Part shown: positions 1-7,964 of the stretch, one piece after another
How positions within the stretch are numbered: the stretch's first letter is position 1
Layout: every line of letters begins with the position of its first letter
Source: Bacillota bacterium
GTDB lineage: Bacteria > Bacillota > Clostridia > Lachnospirales > Lachnospiraceae
Length of the DNA stretch: 37,389 nt
Direction of reading: 5' to 3'
Assembly (NCBI GenBank): GCA_023437715.1
Contig: JAEZFK010000074.1
Span: forward strand, 1-37,389
Notes under the pieces: generated by a model
Databases searched by the model: none
The model's input: only the letters and a program-made list of their open reading frames with translations
What the model was told of the DNA's origin: nothing
Translations under genes and position numbers: made by a program

Positions 1-876
1 GGTGGAACCGCCGTCATAGGGATAAAAATCTGCAGTGACATCCTGCCCTGATTCCCTGGCCTGTTCAATCCTCTGAATCGCCTCAAAGATCTTGCTATTC
101 CAGTTCTTGATACCCGTTGATTTCAAATGGCTGATATTTAGGGAAACCCCTGCCTTTGCCGCCACATCGATCACTTCTTCCACCGACTCCACCAGGCTGT
201 CTCCCTCTCCCCGGATATGGGTGCAGAGAATGCCGCCGTTTCCGGCAGCCGCTTTTACAACTGCCTCAAGCTCCTCCCGGTTGGAATAGCATTCCGGCTG
301 ATACATGATTCCCAGAGTAATTCCAAAGGCGCCCTGGTCCAGTGCGCTTTTCACATATTCCTGGGCCTTTGCCAGCTCTTCTTCCGTATAGGCCTTGCTT
401 CCAAATCCTTTCAAAGCCACCTTAATGCTGTCCGAGGCCGCGAAAAAGCCCATGTTAACGGGAAGGTCTGCTGCTTCCAGCGCATCGCAGTAATCCTCAT
501 AGGTTTCAAAGGCCAGATCCTCCGCCGGCTTTCCGATTACCGGCTCTAAGTAATCGTACAGTTCCTTTCTCCATAAGGGAACCGACGGAACAGGAGCAAG
601 GCCGCAGTTTCCCACAAAGGTGGTGGTGATGCCCTGGGCCAGCTCGATTTCCCCAAAATGGGGATTGGTAAAGGGAGCGATGTCGCAGTGCCGGTGAATG
701 TCGATGAAACCGGGCGTCACCGCTTTCCCTGAGGCATCAATGACCTGGGCGTCCTCTTTCTCAATATGGGGAGCGACCTCGATGATCTTTTCTCCCTCCA
801 TAAGAATGTCGCCCGGAAACGGGGGATTCCCGGTTCCGTCATAAATCAGTCCGTTTTTAATTATGGTATACCTCAT
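1..876 (-). CDS. N-acyl-D-amino-acid deacylase (D-aminoacylase), 3' end outside the window
   Basis: This is an amidohydrolase-superfamily enzyme expected to cleave N-acyl-D-amino acids to a carboxylic acid and the free D-amino acid in the cytoplasm. Translating the minus strand from the ATG at 876-874 gives 292 codons without a stop. The N-terminal beta-sandwich opens with MRYTIIKNGLIYDGTG, followed by the metal-binding loop GFIDIHRHCD (an HxH motif), then VGNCG with the family's metal-ligand cysteine, then CTHIRGEG and ISHLKSTG with the two later histidines, and ADFYPYDGGST at the window edge. These match the D-aminoacylase family in order and spacing. The catalytic Asp of the C-terminal part lies beyond the window. 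The start overlaps the stop of the upstream gene as ATGA, so the two are probably translationally coupled. The family also contains dihydroorotase-like and other deacylases, so the exact substrate is inferred. Confidence 0.85.
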   Translation of the reverse strand, partial: MRYTIIKNGLIYDGTGNPPFPGDILMEGEKIIEVAPHIEKEDAQVIDASGKAVTPGFIDIHRHCDIAPFTNPHFGEIELAQGITTTFVGNCGLAPVPSVPLWRKELYDYLEPVIGKPAEDLAFETYEDYCDALEAADLPVNMGFFAASDSIKVALKGFGSKAYTEEELAKAQEYVKSALDQGAFGITLGIMYQPECYSNREELEAVVKAAAGNGGILCTHIRGEGDSLVESVEEVIDVAAKAGVSLNISHLKSTGIKNWNSKIFEAIQRIEQARESGQDVTADFYPYDGGST

Positions 877-1994
877 ATCAGCATCCCTCTTGCATCTACC
901 TTTTGTTTTCTGAGAGAACCGTTTTCCAGGATATAAACGGAATTCTGCATATTGATGGCTGTACATACGTGAATGGGAATCAGGGAAAGGACCTGGCCCA
1001 CATGGAGTCCTGTCTCCCCGTTTGCGGCTGTAAGTATCCCATGTTCTTCATTCATTCTTGACAGCTTTAGGTTGTCGCCGCCCTCCACCGCCGCATATCC
1101 GGGATAGTAAAATGGCGGCTGTCCCGGAACTGCATCCGTTGGAAAGCACTTGGTCCCCCCGTCGATCACGGCATATTGGGAATGGTGGCAGCTGACTACG
1201 GTGGCATAGAGCCGGACAGCGATTTCATCCATATGGGCCGCCTTTTCCTTTGTCAGCATAAAGTCATTGAATATATAGGTGCCGGGACGGATTTCATTTA
1301 CCATTCCGGTCTGGGCCACTTCAATGCCTGTGGGGGTGGACCCGGCACTGATGTCCTGAATCTCAACTCCTGCATTTTTAAGCATTTCGGCGGCTTGGGC
1401 CATCATCTGCCCTTCTTCTTTGGCAGCCAGCAGATTATCCTCCGTAGGCTTTCCGGACAGAACCAGGCTCTTAAAGGTATAAATGCCTGTCAGCTTTAAA
1501 TGCTTCATCTGTTTCATGGAAAGGGCCAGCTCTGCCGCCCGGTCCATGGGCACTCCCGTGCGCCCGGCTCCTGTGTCGATTTCCATGCGGACTTCCAGAA
1601 TCACATCCTGTTCAGAAGCCGCCTGTTCCAAGGCCTTTGCCCCTTCCAGACTGTCAACAGCCAGAATAAGCCTTTTGATCCGTTTCGCCAGCCCAACCGC
1701 CCTCTGGATGCGGAAATTGCCGATCATGGGATAGGCAATGAAAATATCCTCAATTCCTCCGTCAGCCATGACCTCGGCCTCGCTCACCTTGGCGCAGGTG
1801 ATTCCGCTTGCGCCGGCCTTTACCTGCATTTCGGCAAATAAGGGCATCTTGTGGGTTTTGACATGGGGGCGCAGCCGGCAGCCGGCCTTGTCAGCCGCTT
1901 CCTGCATCCGCCTGATATTTTTCTTTGTTAAATCCATGTCAATCACCAGGCAGGGCGTTTCCAGCTGCTCTATCTGTTCCTGTGTGAGTCCCAT
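873..1994 (-). CDS. D-threonine aldolase / D-serine dehydratase-like PLP enzyme (fold type III)
   Basis: This 373-residue protein has an alanine-racemase-like N-terminal barrel and the C-terminal DSD1 / D-threonine aldolase domain. It opens with LETPCLVIDMDLTKKNI and has the PLP-lysine segment RPHVKTHK (about residues 42-49). Near the C-terminus is PIHVCTAIN, with H342 and C344 in the position of the zinc ligands of this family. The His-x-Cys pair is the form described for eukaryotic-type D-serine dehydratase, whereas bacterial D-threonine aldolase usually has His-x-Asp, so I cannot choose between the two activities. I chose the ATG at 1994 because AGGAGG lies just upstream with normal spacing. 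The longer reading frame to 2033 would overlap the beta-mannosidase gene and has no such site. It sits 19 bases after the GH2 gene and overlaps the D-aminoacylase gene by 4 bases. It may act on the D-amino acid released by that enzyme. Confidence 0.82.
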   Translation of the reverse strand: MGLTQEQIEQLETPCLVIDMDLTKKNIRRMQEAADKAGCRLRPHVKTHKMPLFAEMQVKAGASGITCAKVSEAEVMADGGIEDIFIAYPMIGNFRIQRAVGLAKRIKRLILAVDSLEGAKALEQAASEQDVILEVRMEIDTGAGRTGVPMDRAAELALSMKQMKHLKLTGIYTFKSLVLSGKPTEDNLLAAKEEGQMMAQAAEMLKNAGVEIQDISAGSTPTGIEVAQTGMVNEIRPGTYIFNDFMLTKEKAAHMDEIAVRLYATVVSCHHSQYAVIDGGTKCFPTDAVPGQPPFYYPGYAAVEGGDNLKLSRMNEEHGILTAANGETGLHVGQVLSLIPIHVCTAINMQNSVYILENGSLRKQKVDARGMLI

Positions 1995-2013
1995 TTCTCC
2001 TCCTTTCTCAGCC

Positions 2014-4515
2014 TCAATAGCTGTCGGCCACACTTCTCACCACCAGGTTTTCTTTCACCCGGTCTGCGGTCATATGGTCTTTGAAATCCATCTTGTTTAC
2101 ATGGACCGTAACTCCTTCCGGCGATGTAATATCAAAAAAATCATCAGAGAAAATGACATCAAAATCCTTAAAGTAAAGCTCTACATACTGGCAGAAGCAG
2201 GAAGCTTTCACCGTAATGTCAAAGCCTCGCTCCGACTCCGAAACCGAGACCTCATAAGCCGGGGTGCCGTAATCAAAATGCTTTGGTTTTACAAACAGCA
2301 TTGTGCGCTCCGTAAGCAGCTCCTCTCCCCTGTATAACCGGAATGAGGAAAAAACAGAGGAACAAAGGGTTTCATCATACAGCCATCTGGAAAAATCCGC
2401 TTCCGTACATTTTATCACCGACAAAGCCGGTACAAAGCCCTCCCACCGGTCCTCCCACAACACCCGGAATTCATTGTCCTTTAACAGAATTTCCGTCCTG
2501 TACCTTTCTTCCGCTCTGGTGTCATTATGAACATAATAGGAAACATGGGGAGACAGCTCCTTTTCTTCCCCGATGGAAATGGTAAGGGGGGCGTAAAACC
2601 TGCGGGCCCCGTAATGGAGCGCTTTCCAGCGTCCGTAATAGTCAATGCTGGCCCAGGATGCCACCGGCCAGCAGTCATTGAGCTGCCAGTAGAGGGAGCC
2701 CATGCACTGCCCCCGTTTTCTTCTCCAGTGTTCCACGCCGTACTCAATGGCCTTTAACTGCAGGATCTGGGAAATATATGCCAGGGAATCCATGTCCTTG
2801 GGATAAAGGAAATAATCCGCTATGTAGTTTAATATTTTTCCGTTGGCAGCCGGGTTTTTCTGATGGGATTCCATAACTCTGCTGAAAATATTCCGGTCCC
2901 GCTCCAGGGTAAAGGAGGCTATGGTTTTGCTGTGGGGAAAGGATTGGAAGCCGTATTCCGAGCAAAAGCTGAAATCTCCATATTCTGTAAATGGCTTTCC
3001 GGAATGCCAGACCTCCCAGTAATGCTGATCCCCCCGGTTGATGGCGTTGGGATTGTCAAATGCTCCCCCAGAGGATGGAGAGGAGGGCCAGTAAAAGGTG
3101 GTATCATCACAGTCCTTCAGCACACGGGGAAGAATATATTCAAAGATCTTCGTATAATCCGCCTTATATCTGGGATGGTGGCCTTTCAGCCTGGCCCACT
3201 CATCGGCCCAGCCCCATTCCATTTCATTGTTTCCGCACCAAAGGGCCAGACAGGCATGATGGCGCAGACGGCGGACATTGTCCTTTGTCTCTTCCACAAT
3301 GTCCTCTTCAAAGCTGTCGTTTAAGGCATAGACATTGCAGCCGAACATCAGGTCCTGCCAGACTAAAATTCCTTCCTCATCGCACTTGTCATAGAAATAG
3401 TCGTCGGGGTAATAGCCTCCGCCCCAGACTCTTAAACAATTGAAGTTTGCGGCGGCACAGTCCTCGATCAGCCGCCCGGTTCTTTCCTTTGTAACCCTTG
3501 CTAAAATATTGTCTTCCGGAATATAATTTGCACCCATGGCAAATATCTTTATCCCGTTGACCGTAATGGCGAACTCGTTTCCGTATTCATTTTTATCCCT
3601 GCTCACGGTCACCGTCCGAAGGCCGATCCGGCACTCATAACTGTCATGGCAGGCTCCGGCCTCATCAAGCAGCCGGAGATTTACTTTATATAAAGGATGC
3701 TCTCCCAGGCCGTTGGGCCACCACAGCCGTGGCTCAGGGATGGCTTCCTCAAACCGGATTTCACCTGCGCTTCGGACCTTTTTGGATATAATCCTGCCTT
3801 CCGGGTCTGCGATTTCCGTCTCGGTAAACCAGGTCTGACCTTTTTCCTCATGAGAGGAAAGCTGATTTATTTTTACATCAAATTTCAGCCCTATTCTGCC
3901 CTTTTCTTCATGGTCCTGCCTGATATGGACATCCTGAATGCTCGCTCCGCTAAAATATTCGATGGCTATATCACGAAAGATTCCCATATCCGGAAGCTGG
4001 GGACCCCAGTCCCATCCAAACATGTAATGGGCCTTGCGGAGGGCCGCATTTCCGTGGATACAGCCGGTGGAGGCATAGAAGATATCATTTTCTTCATCCT
4101 CTTTCCTCACAAACTCCAGGGGGGAATGAAATAAAACCTCTATCCGGTTTTCCCCTTCCCGCAGGTATTCCCTTACAGGAATGCGGTAGGTTCTGTGCAT
4201 ATCCCTGGTCTCCGCCGCCAAAAGGCCGTTGATGCGGATAGAGGCAATGGTATCAATCCCGGCGCAGACAAGCTCCGCACCGGAAAACGCCAGATCCTCC
4301 TCTGACACGGGAAAGCTTCTTTCATAAAGATAGTCCTTTCCCATCAGTTCCCGGACAGCATACTCATTGCATCTCCAATAAGGGGCATCAATCAGCTCAT
4401 TCTGAAGCATATGGCTGATCACCGATCCCGGCACCTCTCCTGTGTATACAGTATTATGAGAAGCTCCCTGAGGGCTCCATTGCCAAATTCCGTTTAATGA
4501 TTGCGTTTTTCTCAT
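2014..4515 (-). CDS. Glycoside hydrolase family 2, beta-mannosidase-like
   Basis: This 833-residue intracellular enzyme (no signal peptide) should remove terminal beta-linked mannose from oligosaccharides or glycoconjugates. The GH2 layout is visible: an N-terminal sugar-binding jelly roll beginning MRKTQSLNGIWQWSPQG, an immunoglobulin-like region (about 190-300), and a TIM barrel from about 300 containing LRVWGGGYYPDDYFYDKCDE. The acid/base glutamate is E431 in ALWCGNNEMEWGW and the nucleophile is E520 in FCSEYGFQSFP, both in the form typical of beta-mannosidases rather than beta-galactosidases or glucuronidases. The length is close to the usual 820-900 residues. The gene follows the second permease by 15 bases, so the imported substrate is probably a beta-mannoside. 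Mannosylglycoprotein endo-beta-mannosidase and exo-beta-D-glucosaminidase are related alternatives. Confidence 0.85.
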   Translation of the reverse strand: MRKTQSLNGIWQWSPQGASHNTVYTGEVPGSVISHMLQNELIDAPYWRCNEYAVRELMGKDYLYERSFPVSEEDLAFSGAELVCAGIDTIASIRINGLLAAETRDMHRTYRIPVREYLREGENRIEVLFHSPLEFVRKEDEENDIFYASTGCIHGNAALRKAHYMFGWDWGPQLPDMGIFRDIAIEYFSGASIQDVHIRQDHEEKGRIGLKFDVKINQLSSHEEKGQTWFTETEIADPEGRIISKKVRSAGEIRFEEAIPEPRLWWPNGLGEHPLYKVNLRLLDEAGACHDSYECRIGLRTVTVSRDKNEYGNEFAITVNGIKIFAMGANYIPEDNILARVTKERTGRLIEDCAAANFNCLRVWGGGYYPDDYFYDKCDEEGILVWQDLMFGCNVYALNDSFEEDIVEETKDNVRRLRHHACLALWCGNNEMEWGWADEWARLKGHHPRYKADYTKIFEYILPRVLKDCDDTTFYWPSSPSSGGAFDNPNAINRGDQHYWEVWHSGKPFTEYGDFSFCSEYGFQSFPHSKTIASFTLERDRNIFSRVMESHQKNPAANGKILNYIADYFLYPKDMDSLAYISQILQLKAIEYGVEHWRRKRGQCMGSLYWQLNDCWPVASWASIDYYGRWKALHYGARRFYAPLTISIGEEKELSPHVSYYVHNDTRAEERYRTEILLKDNEFRVLWEDRWEGFVPALSVIKCTEADFSRWLYDETLCSSVFSSFRLYRGEELLTERTMLFVKPKHFDYGTPAYEVSVSESERGFDITVKASCFCQYVELYFKDFDVIFSDDFFDITSPEGVTVHVNKMDFKDHMTADRVKENLVVRSVADSY

Positions 4516-4530
4516 AGTCCCACCTGTCTG

Positions 4531-5355
4531 TTATGCCTTTAAACCGCTGGTTGCAATTCCCTCCACAAAGTTTCTCTGGAAAATCGCAAAGCAGACAATG
4601 ACAGGAAGAACAAATACAACCGCTGCCGCCATCAGCCTTGCCCAGTCCACGGAATACTCGCTCATGTACTGCTGAAGTCCCAGGGAAAGAGTATACATGC
4701 CTGGCTTTGTGATAAAAATCAGGGGGTATAAGTAATCACTCCACGCATCCAGAAAGGCGTATATGCCTATGGTGGTCAAAGCCGGTTTGCAGAGAGGAAG
4801 TGCGATTTTATAATACCGCTGGAATTCCGTGGCCCCGTCGATTTCTCCCGCCTCAATCAGGCTGTTTGGAATGCCTGCAAAAAACTGCCGGACAATGACG
4901 ATATAATAGGCTTTTCCAAAGAATGCAGGCAGAATCAGGGGAATGTATGTATTGGTAAGACCCAGCTTGGAATAGATCTTATACAGCGGCACCATGGTAA
5001 CGGTAATGGGTATCATCATGGTAGCCATTACCAGTCCTGAAATAATGTCCGCGCCTTTCCATTTGATTTTTGCCAGAGAATAGGCAATCATGGGCGTGAC
5101 CAGCAGCTGGCCCACAAGGGAAATGACCGTAATAAATACCGTATTTCCCATATACTTAAAATATGGAATTGCAGCAAAGGCCGCCGGATAGTTTCCAGCC
5201 ACCCACTGCCGCGGAAACAGCTTTACGGGAATGGTAAATGCGTCGCTGTTTGTCTTAAAGGAAGTGAGGGCCATTACCATAAAAGGGGATATGAAAATCA
5301 ACGCCAGCACGGCAACCATAGCAAAAAACAAAACCTTGCCTAAAATTTTCTTCAT
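4531..5355 (-). CDS. CUT1-family sugar ABC transporter permease, MalG/UgpE type
   Basis: This 274-residue inner-membrane protein is one of two permease subunits of a carbohydrate importer. It starts with a membrane segment (about residues 10-32), and has further hydrophobic segments ending near VVFVLPVIVCFAIFQ. The cytoplasmic EAA loop, EAGEIDGATEFQRYYKIALP, is the contact site for the transport ATPase. The C-terminus FVEGIATSGLKA is typical of MalG-like subunits. The start is supported by GGGAGG eight bases upstream. It begins 2 bases after the stop of the partner permease, so the two are made together. No ATPase gene is present in the cluster, so a shared MsmK/UgpC-type ATPase encoded elsewhere is expected. 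Confidence 0.9.
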   Translation of the reverse strand: MKKILGKVLFFAMVAVLALIFISPFMVMALTSFKTNSDAFTIPVKLFPRQWVAGNYPAAFAAIPYFKYMGNTVFITVISLVGQLLVTPMIAYSLAKIKWKGADIISGLVMATMMIPITVTMVPLYKIYSKLGLTNTYIPLILPAFFGKAYYIVIVRQFFAGIPNSLIEAGEIDGATEFQRYYKIALPLCKPALTTIGIYAFLDAWSDYLYPLIFITKPGMYTLSLGLQQYMSEYSVDWARLMAAAVVFVLPVIVCFAIFQRNFVEGIATSGLKA

Positions 5356-5357
5356 GC

Positions 5358-6281
5358 TTATTCACCTCCCGCATTTTCTGTCGTTTTCCTGGTCACCTTT
5401 GTCATAATAACTGTCAGAACAGCAACAATAATAAAGAGCATCCATGCCATGGCCGAAGCCTTGCCCATTTTTAAATATGTAAATGCGTTGTGGAACACGT
5501 ACAGGGGATACATGAGAATGGAGTTCTCAGGGCCTCCTGCCGCACTTCCGCCCTTGACTCCGGCATTTGCCGTAACAATGATGTATACCTGCTGAAAATA
5601 CTGAAATGCGTTAATCAGGCTTAAAATGGCCTGATACACCAGTACATGGGCAATACATGGGATGGTAATGTAGAAAAACCGCTCGATTCTGCCGGCGCCG
5701 TCAATTTCAGCCGACTCATAATAGCTTCTCGGAACGGACTGAAGAGCGGACATACATACCAGCATCATGGTTCCCGTATTCCAGGTTCCCATGAGAACCA
5801 GGGCCCACTTGGTATAATGGGCATCCATAAGCCAGGACGGTCCGGAGATTCCAAACCAGCTGAGCACATTGTTAATGTAGCCATAGGTAGGGTCGAACAT
5901 CCAGATCCATACCATGGTAGCCGCAATCATAGGAATTACAGAAGGCAGGAAAAATGCGGTCCTGACAAACCCCCGCCCCTTAAATTCGGCGCACACAATA
6001 CTGGCTAAAAGCAGCGCCACAAATAAGTTGATGGGCGCAGATACAAATGCCATAAATAAGGTATTTCCAAGGCTTTTCCAAACCAGCGGATCACTGAAAA
6101 TGTCCTTGAAATTGTCAAGTCCCACCCATTGGGGTGTTGTTACAGCATTGAATTTTGTGAAGCTGTAATACAACGAGCTTATGAGCGGATATACGCTGAA
6201 AGCCAAAAACCCCAGAATCCACGGGGATGAAAACAACAGCCCATTGATAAAATTCCGCTGTGTCCTATTTCGTCCCTTCAT
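5358..6281 (-). CDS. CUT1-family sugar ABC transporter permease, MalF/UgpA type
   Basis: This 307-residue membrane protein is the second permease of the sugar importer. It has an N-terminal membrane segment (GLLFSSPWILGFLAFSVYP, about residues 14-32), the periplasm-facing motif FTKFNAVTTPQWVGLDNFKD common to UgpA-like subunits, and the EAA loop ESAEIDGAGRIERFFYITIP. Six membrane segments are plausible. The ATG at 6281 has a purine-rich GAGGGG / AAGGA stretch directly upstream. It is separated from the binding-protein gene by 81 bases that hold a hairpin, and is followed 2 bases later by the MalG-type permease. The substrate is not certain from the permease itself. The linked GH2 enzyme suggests a beta-mannoside. 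Confidence 0.9.
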   Translation of the reverse strand: MKGRNRTQRNFINGLLFSSPWILGFLAFSVYPLISSLYYSFTKFNAVTTPQWVGLDNFKDIFSDPLVWKSLGNTLFMAFVSAPINLFVALLLASIVCAEFKGRGFVRTAFFLPSVIPMIAATMVWIWMFDPTYGYINNVLSWFGISGPSWLMDAHYTKWALVLMGTWNTGTMMLVCMSALQSVPRSYYESAEIDGAGRIERFFYITIPCIAHVLVYQAILSLINAFQYFQQVYIIVTANAGVKGGSAAGGPENSILMYPLYVFHNAFTYLKMGKASAMAWMLFIIVAVLTVIMTKVTRKTTENAGGE

Positions 6282-6309
6282 TCCTTTTCCCCTCTCAAAT
6301 ATTAAGATT

Positions 6310-6348
6310 AGGGCACTGCAATGTGCAGATTTCTGCTTACAGCGCCCT
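6310..6348 (-). terminator. Hairpin between binding-protein and permease genes (partial terminator)
   Basis: On the minus strand the arms AGGGCGCTG and CAGTGCCCT pair (one G-U), enclosing a smaller GCAG/CTGC hairpin. The following sequence is only moderately T-rich. In sugar transporter operons such intercistronic hairpins usually stop part of the transcription or protect the 3' end of the binding-protein message. Confidence 0.5.
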
Positions 6349-6362
6349 TGATAAGCGAATTG

Positions 6363-7712
6363 CTATTTTAAGTTTGCACTCTGTTCTGCAAGTGCTTTTA
6401 AAGCCTCTTCAGGAGTCTTTGCACCTGAGTATACGGTATCCAGTGAAGCATTAATCATGGAAACGTACTCATCAAAATCTGCCATTGCCGGATACTGAAT
6501 ACCCTTTTCCTCTTTTAATGCGTCAATAAATTCTGTAAATCCGGGAACTGCCTTAATGTCGGCATCATCGTATAAAGCCTTTACAGCAGGAAGATTTCCT
6601 GTTCCAAGGTCAATGATCTTAGCACCTTCCTGGCTGCAGAGCCATTTGGTGAAATCCCATGCGCCGTCTTTGTTTTTGGCCATTGCCGGAACTGCCACGG
6701 AGTCTGTCTCATAACGGCTGGTTCCTCTGTATTCCGGATGAGCCTCTGTTCCGGGAATCAGGGTAATGCCGTAATTAACGGTTGAATTAAAGTTCTTCAT
6801 CATGGTCGGCAGCCAGGAGCCGTCAAGACGGAACAGCTGCTTTCCCTGGAAGAACATATCCTGCTCGGTGTAACGGTTGGTATTTGCGGTGCCGATGAAG
6901 CCGTCAAGGGCCTTGCCCCCGAACTGGTCTCTGTACTTCACGTTCATATTAAGGCTGTCTAAGATGCCTGTATTATCCGGAGTAGGCTTGGAGTTTTCAT
7001 CCCACCATCTTCCGCCAAAGCCGTAAATTAATTCCTGTCTGGCTGATGCGTATGGGAATAAGGGGTAACCGAGAACTTCAATGTTTCCGCTGCCGTCCAC
7101 CTTTGTTGCCTTTACCGCCATTTCATACATCTCTTCCATGGTTTTCGGCGGCTCTGTGTAACCGGCCTCTTTTAGCAGATCCTTGTTGTAATACATCTGG
7201 ATGGTATAAGCATCAAGGGGAAGGGCGTAGATATTGCTGTCAATGGTATTGGCCTTTACCGACTGCTCGGAATAAATGGAGGAATCAAAGGAGTCCTTAT
7301 CCGCATATGGCTGTAGGTTTTCCAGCAGGCCGTTCTTCTGGTACTGCACCACGGTCTGGTTGCTCACCTTGATAACGTCGGGAGATTCGTTGCTGCTCAT
7401 GGCTACGATTACCTTCTGGGCATCCGTAACGCTTAAGCCTTCCACCTTGTACTTGCTCTGGGAAGCGTTGTATTCGCTGATGGCTTTCTCATAAATAGCT
7501 GCTTCATCCCCTGTGTTGTTGTACCAAAAGGTGATTGTCTGGGCTTCCCCGCTTCCTGCCGGAGCAGTCGTCTCCCCAGCCGTTGTTTCCTTTCCGTCCG
7601 CTGCTGCCTGCGTGGAAGCGGCCTGGGTCTGTGAGGAAGAACCCCCGCTGCAGCCTGTAACCGCCAGTGCGGCCATACCTGCAGCCATGATAATACTGAT
7701 TGCTCTTTTCAT
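6363..7712 (-). CDS. Extracellular solute-binding lipoprotein, sugar ABC transporter (family 1)
   Basis: This 449-residue protein is the substrate receptor of the sugar importer. The signal peptide MKRAISIIMAAGMAALAVTGC ends in a lipobox with the lipidated cysteine at residue 21. It is followed by a Ser/Gly/Thr/Ala-rich linker (about 22-58), as is normal for surface lipoproteins of Gram-positive bacteria. The mature part has the family-1 fold starting at TITFWYNNTGDEAAIYEKAI and features such as GKQLFRLDGSWLPTMM and KNKDGAWDFTKWLCSQEGAK. The start has AAAGGAGG six bases upstream. It is the first gene of the operon and reads away from a promoter at 7789-7817. The ligand cannot be read from the sequence. 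The downstream GH2 enzyme points to a mannose-containing oligosaccharide. Confidence 0.9.
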   Translation of the reverse strand: MKRAISIIMAAGMAALAVTGCSGGSSSQTQAASTQAAADGKETTAGETTAPAGSGEAQTITFWYNNTGDEAAIYEKAISEYNASQSKYKVEGLSVTDAQKVIVAMSSNESPDVIKVSNQTVVQYQKNGLLENLQPYADKDSFDSSIYSEQSVKANTIDSNIYALPLDAYTIQMYYNKDLLKEAGYTEPPKTMEEMYEMAVKATKVDGSGNIEVLGYPLFPYASARQELIYGFGGRWWDENSKPTPDNTGILDSLNMNVKYRDQFGGKALDGFIGTANTNRYTEQDMFFQGKQLFRLDGSWLPTMMKNFNSTVNYGITLIPGTEAHPEYRGTSRYETDSVAVPAMAKNKDGAWDFTKWLCSQEGAKIIDLGTGNLPAVKALYDDADIKAVPGFTEFIDALKEEKGIQYPAMADFDEYVSMINASLDTVYSGAKTPEEALKALAEQSANLK

Positions 7713-7788
7713 AAATAACCTCCTTTTAAAAATACGCCTTGAACTTTTTGTTGATCCCTATTCAACATTTTGTTTAACTCATATTCAA

Positions 7789-7817
7789 TATATACTACAC
7801 TCTCTACATTTTGTCAA
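7789..7817 (-). promoter_or_regulatory. SigA-type promoter of the transporter / GH2 / D-amino-acid operon
   Basis: The minus strand shows TTGACA (7817-7812), a 17-base spacer and TATATA (7794-7789). Transcription would begin near 7782, leaving about 70 bases of leader. One copy of the ACATTTTGT element covers the -35 box and two others lie downstream of the start point, an arrangement expected for repression. Confidence 0.6.
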
Positions 7818-7899
7818 CAATTATTCTTTAATTCTTTCCAATTTTTTGTTTGTTTTTTATAATATTACGATTTTACTTCAACAAATTCTTTATTATCAC

Positions 7900-7928
7900 T
7901 GGACTTTATCTCTCATTTCATTTATAAT
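7900..7928 (+). promoter_or_regulatory. Likely promoter of the YheO-type regulator gene
   Basis: TGGACT (7900-7905), a 17-base spacer and TATAAT (7923-7928) precede the regulator gene. The start point would be near 7935, directly before the operator-like copy at 7937, which suggests autoregulation. A second candidate with TTTCCA (7835-7840), 17 bases and TATAAT (7858-7863) lies upstream, and I cannot exclude that both are used. Confidence 0.45.
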
Positions 7929-7964
7929 CGGTTTAGACATTTTGTTGAAAGGAAAAATACGATT

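Larger units (their letters stand above)
7743..7949. repeat. Four direct copies of an ACATTTTGTTGA-like element, candidate operators
   Basis: Direct copies begin at 7743 (ACTTTTTGTTGA), 7765 (ACATTTTGTTTA), 7806 (ACATTTTGTCAA) and 7937 (ACATTTTGTTGA). The nine bases ACATTTTGT are identical in the last three. Spacings are 22, 41 and 131 bases, the first two being close to whole helical turns. The half-sequence TTCAACA or TCAACAA also occurs in the opposite sense at 7761, 7814 and 7878. The copies flank or overlap both divergent promoters, so binding by the YheO-type regulator encoded next door is the simplest explanation. That link is an inference. Confidence 0.5.

Noticed and set aside
217..549. 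Plus-strand open frame of 110 codons.
   Set aside because: It is antisense to the D-aminoacylase gene, which fits its family along the whole stretch; no ribosome site or recognisable domain.
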